This document shows positions 16,363-22,537 of a stretch of 64,000 bases of DNA, one piece after another (the stretch's first letter is position 1; every line of letters starts with the position of its first letter). The position numbers and the translations under genes were made by a program. The notes under the pieces were generated by a model. The model had not been told where the DNA came from and did no database searches. It saw only the letters and a program-made list of their open reading frames with translations. The stretch lies in the NCBI RefSeq assembly GCF_003003265.1, contig NZ_PVTL01000002.1, forward strand, positions 248,001 to 312,000, given 5' to 3'. Source of the DNA: Glaciihabitans tibetensis (GTDB taxonomy: Bacteria; Actinomycetota; Actinomycetes; Actinomycetales; Microbacteriaceae).

Positions 16363-16378
16363 GTCAGTAGTCTGACAT
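16361..16378. promoter_or_regulatory. MarR operator 1
   Basis: ATGTCAG-tagt-CTGACAT, perfect 7-bp arms with a 4-bp centre. It overlaps the marR start codon (16362-16360), so binding would block its own transcription start. Confidence 0.8.
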
Positions 16379-16388
16379 AGGGTGACCT

Positions 16389-16406
16389 GTGTCAGAAAGC
16401 TGACAC
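16389..16406. promoter_or_regulatory. MarR operator 2
   Basis: GTGTCAG-aaag-CTGACAC, perfect 7-bp arms with a 4-bp centre, the same core as operator 1 and 28 bp away centre to centre. It lies 21 bp before the VOC gene and just upstream of a TAAAAG stretch that could be its -10. Confidence 0.8.
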
Positions 16407-16427
16407 GTAAAAGTTAGGAAGACTTCC

Positions 16428-16796
16428 ATGCCCGCAACAGGCCCCGACTTCATCTCCCTGCAATCTCGTGACCTCGCCGTCTCGCAGGCGTTCTACGAGC
16501 GCTACCTCGGACTGGTCCGCTCCAAGGCTGGCCCTCCCCATGCCGTCGTCTTCGAGACGACGCCGATTGCATTCGCTCTCCGCGACATCGTTCCCGGCAC
16601 CGATCTGGGTTCCGTCGTGCAGCCCGGTATCGGGGCGGCGATCTGGCTTCACGCGACCGATGTCCAAGCCATTCACGACGCCCTCGTCGCAGACGGCCAC
16701 ACAATCGTCACCGCGCCGATCGACGGCCCGTTCGGCCGCACTTTCGCGTTCGCCGACCCCGACGGCTACCAGATCACTCTTCACGACAGAGCCTGA
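16428..16796 (+). CDS. VOC-family (glyoxalase/dioxygenase fold) protein
   Basis: 122 aa with the paired beta-alpha-beta-beta-beta units of the vicinal oxygen chelate fold: FISLQSRDLAVSQAFYERYL at the start and AIWLHATDVQAIHDALVADG, then GPFGRTFAFADPDGYQITLH at the end. Such proteins bind a metal or a small hydrophobic compound, acting in detoxification or antibiotic sequestration. The FADPDGYxxxLH ending is typical. AGGAAG lies 6 nt before the ATG. It is divergent from a marR gene and shares its operators, so expression is probably induced by the MarR ligand, which may also be the substrate. Confidence 0.9.
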   Translation: MPATGPDFISLQSRDLAVSQAFYERYLGLVRSKAGPPHAVVFETTPIAFALRDIVPGTDLGSVVQPGIGAAIWLHATDVQAIHDALVADGHTIVTAPIDGPFGRTFAFADPDGYQITLHDRA

Positions 16797-16849
16797 CGCG
16801 TCTCACACGCTACGAACGGTTGCCGTGATTCAGCCGTTTTCGGCGGCGC

Positions 16850-17266
16850 TCAGCAGGTGCTCCTGACAGCATCCGCCAGCGTAGTCAGCGACGTACCGAG
16901 GGCCCGGACGGCTGTGCGGACGTCAGTGATGGCTACCGCCGACGGCGAAGTAGTGGCCGCGTCGACGCTGGAACTGACCGAGTCGGCTGCATCCTCGACG
17001 GCAGCGACCTCGGTGGCGTACTCGTCCTTGGCGTCTTCCTTGACTTGGCGCAGGTCGGTCTGCACCTGCGTGAGGTTGTCCTGCAGCTCCGCCAGTACGC
17101 CCTGCTCGAGGTCGACGGCCGTCACGTCAGCGACGGACGCCTCGAGCGAGCTGACCGAAGAGCAAACTGCAGGCGTCTCGACTGCAGTTGGTTCGTCCTG
17201 CGAGCATCCCGCGGTGATCAGGAGAACACCGGCGGCTAAAAGCACTGTAGAAACCCGACTCATCAT
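16850..17266 (-). CDS. Putative lipoprotein, coiled-coil
   Basis: 138 aa. The N-terminus MMSRVSTVLLAAGVLLITAGC is a lipoprotein signal peptide with the lipobox ITAGC at 17-21, so the mature protein should be lipidated on Cys21 and face outside. The rest is Ala/Val/Asp/Ser-rich and strongly helical with heptad spacing (LAELQDNLTQVQTDLRQVKE). Two further cysteines (about 35 and the very last residue 138) could pair across the helical hairpin. No family recognised. Confidence 0.8.
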   Translation of the reverse strand: MMSRVSTVLLAAGVLLITAGCSQDEPTAVETPAVCSSVSSLEASVADVTAVDLEQGVLAELQDNLTQVQTDLRQVKEDAKDEYATEVAAVEDAADSVSSSVDAATTSPSAVAITDVRTAVRALGTSLTTLADAVRSTC

Positions 17267-17362
17267 GTCATCGACGGTACTGGCGCTGCCACACAGGCAA
17301 CATCGTTCATATCAGGTGATCCAGGGGTGCCGCACGGTCACGTCGCGCCCAGTGACAGGCAC

Positions 17363-17626
17363 TTACGTGCGCGGGCGGCGGCGCTCAACGAGCGCGAGGG
17401 TGAGAGCGAATGCGACGAGTGCAAGTCCGACGAAGGCAATCGCCACTGATCCAGTTCCCCAAACAGCGACCCAGACGGGGGCCGGCCCTGTGAAACTGCC
17501 CTCGACGTCCTCGTCGAGGTTGTACTGAATCGCGGACGCCACTGTTGCGGCCGCAAAGAGCGCCGCTCCGACGACCGCCAGGATGATTCCTGCAATCCCC
17601 GCCTTCCGGGCAGATGTTCTCTGCAT
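17363..17626 (-). CDS. Small two-TM membrane protein
   Basis: 87 aa with two hydrophobic helices: AGIAGIILAVVGAALFAAAT (about 9-30) and VWGTGSVAIAFVGLALVAFA (about 55-77). They are joined by an acidic loop (NLDEDVEGSFTGPAP), with a basic C-terminus. GGGAAGGAAG precedes the ATG. Function unknown; similar DUF-type small membrane proteins are common in Microbacteriaceae. Confidence 0.7.
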   Translation of the reverse strand: MQRTSARKAGIAGIILAVVGAALFAAATVASAIQYNLDEDVEGSFTGPAPVWVAVWGTGSVAIAFVGLALVAFALTLALVERRRPRT

Positions 17627-17714
17627 CGGCTTCCTTCCCGATCGTTAGAGATCATCTTGCCCGGCCGGATCGCCCTGTGAATGCGTTGTATTCAAAGCTC
17701 CTTTAGCGCGACGG

Positions 17715-18383
17715 TCAGCGCAGCGCCCAGAAGGGCAGTGAGGCGACAAGGGCGCCGAGCAGGATCAGTGCGACCGCTGCCACCGGCGATGCTGCGACGT
17801 CGCCGGTGCCGAGGCGCCTGGTGATGCGGGAGAGCAGCGCGTGCGTCCGCCGGCGGGCGAGGACGCCGACGGCGAGGAGCACGAGGCAGGGAAAGCAGTA
17901 GATCACGGCGTACCCGGCGAGGATGAGAAGTCCTTCCCCGGGGGTGACCTGGGCGTCGAGAAGGCGTTCAATCGCGATGAAGTACGGGAAAGCGTTGGGT
18001 AAGTCTGCGCCCGTGAGCAGTGCGCCGAACGGGAGCGCCGTCCACGGGGTGAACCAGGTGGGCAGCGCGATCGGGGCGCGGGGTCGGGTGCGGAACCGGC
18101 GGACGCCGGACAGGATCAGCACAAGGCCGGCGGCCGCGAAGGCGACGTAACGGATGCCTTGCACGATGCCATCGACAGCCCCGGTAGCTGCGCCCGCGCC
18201 GAGAAACAGGGCGGCGCCGGCGCCGAACACCGTGAGCGCTGCACCGAGCACAGTCACCAACGCCGTCAGACCAGGGCGCCCCGGGGCGGCGAGGAGAATC
18301 AGTGTCACTGCGACGATCGTGGCCGGGTTGAACGCGTCCAGCGCTGCGAGCCCGGCGATAGCGAGCAGAAGCGGCCCGCTCAC
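17715..18383 (-). CDS. GAP-family / LysE-like polytopic membrane protein
   Basis: 222 aa with six predicted helices. The opening LLLAIAGLAALDAFNPATIV (charged Asp and an Asn-Pro in helix 1) and the central PFGALLTGADLPNAFPYFIA are characteristic of the GAP/Sap family, related to sulfolipid-1-addressing proteins and cytochrome biogenesis/LysE transporters. It probably moves a small molecule or lipid across the membrane. The GTG start overlaps the upstream TetR gene by 4 bp, so the two form one operon and TetR likely controls this transporter. Confidence 0.85.
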   Translation of the reverse strand: MSGPLLLAIAGLAALDAFNPATIVAVTLILLAAPGRPGLTALVTVLGAALTVFGAGAALFLGAGAATGAVDGIVQGIRYVAFAAAGLVLILSGVRRFRTRPRAPIALPTWFTPWTALPFGALLTGADLPNAFPYFIAIERLLDAQVTPGEGLLILAGYAVIYCFPCLVLLAVGVLARRRTHALLSRITRRLGTGDVAASPVAAVALILLGALVASLPFWALR

Positions 18384-18910
18384 GGCCCGTCCCGTCCCGG
18401 ACGGCGCACGAGTACATCAAGGAGGGCATCGAGCTCGGCCTCCGTGGGGGCCAGTTCGATGCCGGCGATGACGTTCGCGGCGAGTCCGTCACCGACAAGA
18501 CGGATCACTCGAGCGCGGGTCGCGTCTCCCGTCTCGTCCTGGATCATCGACTCCCACCGCGCGATCGCTTCCCGCGATGCGGCAGCCACGTCGTCGCCGG
18601 GCGTCTCAACCGCGCTATGCGCGATCGCCAGTGCCCGGAACAACGCCACATCTTCACCGGTCGGCACTGAGATTCGCAACCAGGTCTCCGCCGCTCGGCC
18701 CTCCGCCGACGCCGTGACCATTGCGGCGTCGATCTCCTCAAGAGCGACCAGGGCCAATCCCTGCACGAGCGCCGCCCGTGAGGGGAAGTGATGCACCAGG
18801 CCGCCCTTCGACACCCCGGCCGTGCTCGCGGTCTCGTTCAGCGACGGGACAACTCCGCGCTCGAGTGTGAGTTGTCGCGCCGCGTCGAGGATGAGTGCTC
18901 TGCGGTCCAT
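18380..18910 (-). CDS. TetR/AcrR-family transcriptional regulator
   Basis: 176 aa. The N-terminal HTH (residues ~5-48) reads ILDAARQLTLERGVVPSLNE followed by TASTAGVSKGGLVHHFPSRA, the canonical TetR recognition helix region. The C-terminal two thirds form the ligand-binding helices. TACAGT lies exactly 6 nt before the ATG without a ribosome site (leaderless), and a perfect 14-bp palindrome at 18934-18947 sits just upstream, a good autoregulatory operator. It is co-transcribed with the overlapping GAP-family transporter, suggesting repression relieved by the transported compound. Confidence 0.95.
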   Translation of the reverse strand: MDRRALILDAARQLTLERGVVPSLNETASTAGVSKGGLVHHFPSRAALVQGLALVALEEIDAAMVTASAEGRAAETWLRISVPTGEDVALFRALAIAHSAVETPGDDVAAASREAIARWESMIQDETGDATRARVIRLVGDGLAANVIAGIELAPTEAELDALLDVLVRRPGRDGP

Positions 18911-18933
18911 GAAAACACTGTACCGGAAAACAG

Positions 18934-18947
18934 ACCGACCGGTCGGT
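18934..18947. promoter_or_regulatory. TetR operator palindrome
   Basis: ACCGACCGGTCGGT is a perfect 14-bp palindrome 24 bp before the tetR start. It covers the expected -35 area of the TACAGT (18922-18917) leaderless promoter. Its sequence is typical of TetR-family boxes in actinobacteria. Confidence 0.75.
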
Positions 18948-18978
18948 TTTTATCGCAGGGGGTGGAAGCGGAGCCCCG

Positions 18979-19166
18979 TTATACGGAGCGTGTGGCGAGC
19001 TCGCGTGGCGTCTCGTCGGCGTGGGCTCGGCCCTGTGCATCACCACGAGTGAAGATGAGGAGCACGACCGCACAGATCGTGTAGGCGACGGTGCCAACGA
19101 CTGCGACCAAGTTGGACGTGTTGAAGGTGGCGTGGGTGCGATCGCGGTTGCGGTTGGCTTAGTCAT
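18979..19166 (-). pseudogene. Possible frameshifted small membrane protein remnant
   Basis: In the minus frame ending at the TAA 18981-18979 there is a coherent single-helix membrane sequence: THATFNTSNLVAVVGTVAYT, then ICAVVLLIFTRGDAQGRAHA. That frame lacks an ATG or GTG before it, being opened by a TAA 8 nt after an ATG at 19166. The ATG at 19166 reads MTKPTATAIAPT in another frame, so one frameshift near 19131 would join a start to the helix. It is either a decayed small gene or a gene using an in-frame TTG. It lies between the tetR promoter and a CPBP protease gene. Confidence 0.3.
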
Positions 19167-19267
19167 GCGTAGGACCTTGCGAGAAGTGGGGTCGTTTACG
19201 TCACTGGGTTACCGTCGGACTCCCGCGCGCGTCACTACAGGCGGTCCCATGCAATCGCGAGAGAGGT

Positions 19268-20083
19268 TCAGTTTTGGGCGCCGGGCACCGTCGGGTCGAT
19301 GACGGTGCGTTCGTTGGCGCCGCGAATGACGAATGCGACGGCGATCAAAGCGACGATGAAAGCGGGTATCTGGACGAGGACGCTGAGACCGCTGAGCGCG
19401 TTCGCTTGGCCGTGTCCGGAGGCGAAGGTGGAAAAATCCCAGAGGGCGTGCAGGACCATAGCCCAAATCAGTGTCCCGGTCACGCGGCGGAGGATGTAGA
19501 ACACCGTCCCAGCTAGAAACGCAAACACGATCTGTTGCACCGTGGGACCGATCGGTTGGCCGAGGAACGCATTCACCAGGTGCAGGAGGCCGAACAATGC
19601 GGAGGTTATAAACCAGACCCACCCCTCACCGAGCCTGCTTCGAAGAGCGGTGAGTAAGAGCCCGCGGGTGGTCATCTCCTCGGTGAACCCGACCAATAAC
19701 AGCACCAGCGATGCCGCGAAGAATGCTCCGTCGTAAGCGGACCAGTCGGTGCCTGCGAGGTTGAACACCAGCGCGACCGTCATAAGGATCGGGGCGATGA
19801 TCGGCCAGCGGACACCGCTGCGGCGGCGTTCATAGAGTGCTGGCCGCCACCAGCCGAGCAGGCTCGTCGTTATCACCAGCAGGACCGTGCCGATGATCAG
19901 TGCGATGTCGGCGCCGCGGAAGAGGGTGCCGGCGGTGTCGCCGATGTCGTCGTAGTCGACGCCCGAGAGCCGTTCGACGATGGTGAACACGGCGACGTAG
20001 CCGACGTAGATCGCCAGACCGATCCACACGGCAGGTCGCACCCTGTAGTTCGTTCCGGTGTGCTGGTCGTGGATTTGCGTCAT
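19268..20083 (-). CDS. CPBP-family intramembrane metalloprotease
   Basis: 271 aa with about eight membrane helices. The three catalytic motifs of the CPBP (Abi/CAAX protease-like) family are present: EEMTTRG (EExxxR, about residue 137), FGLLH (FxxxH, about 163-167) and HALWDF (HxxxD, about 215). AAGGAG precedes the ATG (20083) at 4-5 nt. Bacterial members cleave membrane peptides, and some protect against bacteriocins; the substrate here is unknown and the neighbours do not suggest one. Confidence 0.93.
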   Translation of the reverse strand: MTQIHDQHTGTNYRVRPAVWIGLAIYVGYVAVFTIVERLSGVDYDDIGDTAGTLFRGADIALIIGTVLLVITTSLLGWWRPALYERRRSGVRWPIIAPILMTVALVFNLAGTDWSAYDGAFFAASLVLLLVGFTEEMTTRGLLLTALRSRLGEGWVWFITSALFGLLHLVNAFLGQPIGPTVQQIVFAFLAGTVFYILRRVTGTLIWAMVLHALWDFSTFASGHGQANALSGLSVLVQIPAFIVALIAVAFVIRGANERTVIDPTVPGAQN

Positions 20084-20494
20084 GATGCTCCTTAGCTCAG
20101 TCGAAGATCACCACGAAGGTGAACGGGCGTCGGCCTCGTCAACGACGCACGCATGATGGAATTTCACAGTTTTCGGCACCTTCTCCGATGAGAGGCGTTG
20201 CTGATTCAGGGCTGCTCTTCGCCCCGGTGGGTAGCTTCAGACTGCGCTCACGGCGGACCTTGGTCCGAGCCGCAAAATCCGCGCAGCCCATGGGTGATGC
20301 AGATCACCGGTTGGCCCGGAAGTGGCGAGAAGGTCACATCCTGTCGGAGCCACCGGGCCTGTCGAGGTCGAAATTAGCCGCTGAGAATAATTTGCAAAAC
20401 CCCTGAAGTTTGACTCGGAAAAATGATACCCGGGGTCAACCAAGCCACACCGAGACCCGATGCGTTCAGCGTTGTGTTGCGGCACACTGGTGGC
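20084..20494. other. 411-bp intergenic region, no supported gene
   Basis: Lies between the CPBP and dinB starts. A 95-codon open frame (20119-20406, plus) has no ribosome site, no recognisable domain and Arg-rich composition typical of random GC-rich sequence. A TTTGCAAA palindrome occurs at 20392-20399. I see no LexA-type GAAC-N4-GTTC box before dinB. Confidence 0.5.
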
Positions 20495-21568
20495 GTGAGC
20501 GGAATCCGGTGGGTGCTGCACGTTGATCTCGACCAGTTCATCGCGGCGGTCGAAGTGCTCCGGCGGCCGGAGCTGGCGGGGAGGCCGATCATCATCGGTG
20601 GTCGGGGCGACCCCACGGAACGCGCGGTGGTGTCGACCGCATCGTATGAAGCCAGGGCGTTTGGGGTGGGTTCCGGAATGCCTCTCCGTATTGCGGCCCG
20701 GAAGGTGCCCGACGCTGTGATTCTGCCCGTCGATCAGGACGCATACCTCGCCGCGTCGGAAACGGTAATGGCTACCCTCCGCGAGCGGCCTGGCGCCACC
20801 GTGCAGGTGCTGGGTTGGGACGAAGCATTTGTCGGCGTTGAGACAGAGAATCCCGAAGCCTACGCCCGGCAGGTGCACGACGCCGTCTTGGAACGAACCG
20901 GGCTGCACTGCAGCGTGGGCATTGGCGATACCTTGGTGCGCGCGAAGGTCGCCACCGGTTTCGCCAAGCCGGCCGGCGTTTTTCGTCTCACTGCGGATAA
21001 TTGGCTTGACGTGATGGGCAGTTGCCCCACCAGGGATCTCTGGGGCGTGGGATCCAAAGTGTCGGGCCGATTGGCAAAACTTGGCATCAACACGGTTGCT
21101 GAGCTCGCCGCGTCCGACCCAGTTGGCCTGGTCCCAGAGTTCGGCCCCAAAATGGGTCCGTGGTATGTGGAGCTCGGACGCGGGGACGGCACCAGCGTCG
21201 TGGACGACACCCCGTGGGTTGCCCGAGGGCACAGCCGCGAGACTACCTTCCAGCGCGACCTGACCGACCCCGCCGAGGTGGAGGCGGCGGTGAGGAACCT
21301 GACCGCGCAGGTGCTGGCGGATGTCCTGGCCGAGGGGCGACCCGTTGTTGGGCTGACTCTGAAAATTCGTTACTCGCCATTCGTCACTACGACCCGCGCG
21401 AGGAAGATGCCCGCCACGTCCGACGGGAGCGAAGTCCTCGCTCGGGCTCTGGACCTCGCAGCGGAGATCGAAGAGGGCCGTCCGATTCGACTCCTGGGCT
21501 TGCGGGCGGAAATGGCGATGCCCGACGACTCGCGGAAGGGCCACACGCCGATCCGCGGCGGCTGGTGA
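20495..21568 (+). CDS. dinB: DNA polymerase IV (Y-family translesion polymerase)
   Basis: 357 aa from a GTG at 20495 (MSGIRWVLHVDLDQFIAAVE). The palm carboxylates are HVDLDQF at the start and LGWDEAF (about residues 107-113). The thumb helix-hairpin-helix LWGVGSKVSGRLAKLGINTV follows, then a little-finger domain ending at ~345. It copies damaged DNA at the cost of fidelity. CACACT (20483-20488) is exactly 6 nt before this GTG, supporting it over the upstream ATG at 20423. No beta-clamp QLxLF motif is obvious at the C-terminus, which ends in RKGHTPIRGGW. No SOS box is seen, so damage inducibility is uncertain. Confidence 0.93.
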   Translation: MSGIRWVLHVDLDQFIAAVEVLRRPELAGRPIIIGGRGDPTERAVVSTASYEARAFGVGSGMPLRIAARKVPDAVILPVDQDAYLAASETVMATLRERPGATVQVLGWDEAFVGVETENPEAYARQVHDAVLERTGLHCSVGIGDTLVRAKVATGFAKPAGVFRLTADNWLDVMGSCPTRDLWGVGSKVSGRLAKLGINTVAELAASDPVGLVPEFGPKMGPWYVELGRGDGTSVVDDTPWVARGHSRETTFQRDLTDPAEVEAAVRNLTAQVLADVLAEGRPVVGLTLKIRYSPFVTTTRARKMPATSDGSEVLARALDLAAEIEEGRPIRLLGLRAEMAMPDDSRKGHTPIRGGW

Positions 21569-21612
21569 CGCAGTCGATCCTCTGGCGCCGGCGGGCAGAT
21601 GGCACAACTCGT

Positions 21613-21640
21613 CCGTAGTTTCGTACGGAAGCTTGCCGTA
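21613..21640. promoter_or_regulatory. Toxin-antitoxin promoter with alternating CCGTA/TACGG arms
   Basis: CCGTA (21613), TACGG (21624) and CCGTA (21636) form two overlapping inverted repeats immediately before TACACT (21639-21644), a -10 placed 6 nt before the antitoxin ATG. This is the layout expected for autorepression by a ribbon-helix-helix antitoxin. Confidence 0.6.
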
Positions 21641-21650
21641 CACTGGGTCT

Positions 21651-21926
21651 ATGGCCACTCCGATCAAAAGCGAACGTCTCGAATTGCGACTCACATCCGA
21701 TCAGAAGCGCGACATCGAGCAAGCCGCCGCCATTTCAGGGCGCTCAGTGACCGACTTTTCCGTCTCCCTGCTCGTGGAAGAGTCGGGAGAGGTTATCCGC
21801 CAAGAACGAGAACTGAAAGTGTCCAAGCAGGCTTGGGACGCGTTCAATCAGATCCTGGATGAACCCGCTAAGCCCTTATCCGGACTAGCCGACCTTCTAC
21901 GCCGTCCTTCGGTCTTCAGCGATTGA
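21651..21926 (+). CDS. DUF1778 (TacA-type) ribbon-helix-helix antitoxin
   Basis: 91 aa. The N-terminal ribbon-helix-helix is SERLELRLTSDQKRDIEQAA followed by AISGRSVTDFSVSLL; the C-terminal tail (KVSKQAWDAFNQILDEPAKP ... GLADLLRRPSVFSD) is the toxin-binding extension of TacA antitoxins, with the usual AWxxFxxxLDxPAxP motif. It binds the toxin and represses the operon. The leaderless ATG at 21651 is preceded by TACACT; the stop overlaps the toxin start by 4 bp. Confidence 0.93.
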   Translation: MATPIKSERLELRLTSDQKRDIEQAAAISGRSVTDFSVSLLVEESGEVIRQERELKVSKQAWDAFNQILDEPAKPLSGLADLLRRPSVFSD

Positions 21927-22438
21927 CTTCGCTCTCTCGCCCGCGGCCCATTAGCGCGGGTGACAGCTTTGCAACGTTCACGTGCGGCGAGAATGCGTTG
22001 GACGAGTGGGTGCGCTCGCGGGCGCTCAAGAACGAGAAGACCGGCGCTTCGCGCACATTCGTGAGCGTGGATTCTGACTCGGGACTAGTCGCGGGCTATT
22101 ACTGCCTGTCCGCGAGTTCTCTCGCTCGCGATGACGCGACGTCGAACCTCCGCCGCAATATGCCCGACCCGATCCCGGTGATCCTTATTGGTCGGTTGGC
22201 AGTGGACAAGCGTTTCGCCGGCTTGGGCCTTGGAGTTTCGTTGCTTCAGGAGGCGATTCGCAAGGGCGTGGAAGCTTCGCGCATCGTCGGTGCGAGGGCA
22301 CTCGTTGTGCACGCGATAAGCGAAAGCGCAGAGAGGTTCTATTTCAAGTTCGGTTTCACCCCGGTGCCTGAAAGCGCTCGGGTGATGTTCATGACGATGG
22401 CCGACGCCGAGGCGACCATAGCCGATATGACCCTTTAG
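21923..22438 (+). CDS. GNAT-family TacT-type toxin (aminoacyl-tRNA acetyltransferase)
   Basis: 171 aa from a TTG at 21923 that overlaps the antitoxin stop (TTGA). The GNAT core is clear: FTCGENALDEWVRSRALKNE (typical FxCGxxxLDxWL opening), PVILIGRLAVDKRFAGLGLG (acetyl-CoA loop RxxGxG, here RFAGLGLG) and FYFKFGFTPVPES. TacT toxins acetylate the amino group of charged tRNA and stop translation. Both the family signature and the DUF1778 partner support this. The toxin ends before a very strong hairpin terminator. Confidence 0.93.
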   Translation: MTSLSRPRPISAGDSFATFTCGENALDEWVRSRALKNEKTGASRTFVSVDSDSGLVAGYYCLSASSLARDDATSNLRRNMPDPIPVILIGRLAVDKRFAGLGLGVSLLQEAIRKGVEASRIVGARALVVHAISESAERFYFKFGFTPVPESARVMFMTMADAEATIADMTL

Positions 22439-22475
22439 ATACTTCGCAGCATCACGGTTTCCTCGCCTGCATGAC

Positions 22476-22524
22476 AAAGCGGGGACGTGCCGGGTTGCTG
22501 AGCAACCCGGCACGTCCCCGCTTT
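22476..22524. terminator. Strong bidirectional hairpin terminator
   Basis: Two perfectly complementary 24-nt arms (22476-22499 and 22501-22524) around a single central G, beginning with AAAGCGGGGACG and ending in CGTCCCCGCTTT. The A-tract and T-tract at the ends allow it to serve both the toxin gene and the convergent phosphoesterase gene. Confidence 0.85.
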
Positions 22525-22537
22525 CGCGCGTGGTGCG

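Noticed and set aside
20392..20399. TTTGCAAA palindrome resembling a RamB box
   Set aside because: It is next to dinB, not to any carbon-metabolism gene. Such 8-mers arise by chance in the rare AT-rich spots.
20119..20406. 95-codon plus-strand frame upstream of dinB
   Set aside because: No ribosome site or leaderless -10 at the right distance, no domain, random-like Arg/Ser composition.
20400..20494. LexA/SOS box before dinB
   Set aside because: No GAAC-N4-GTTC or close variant was found.
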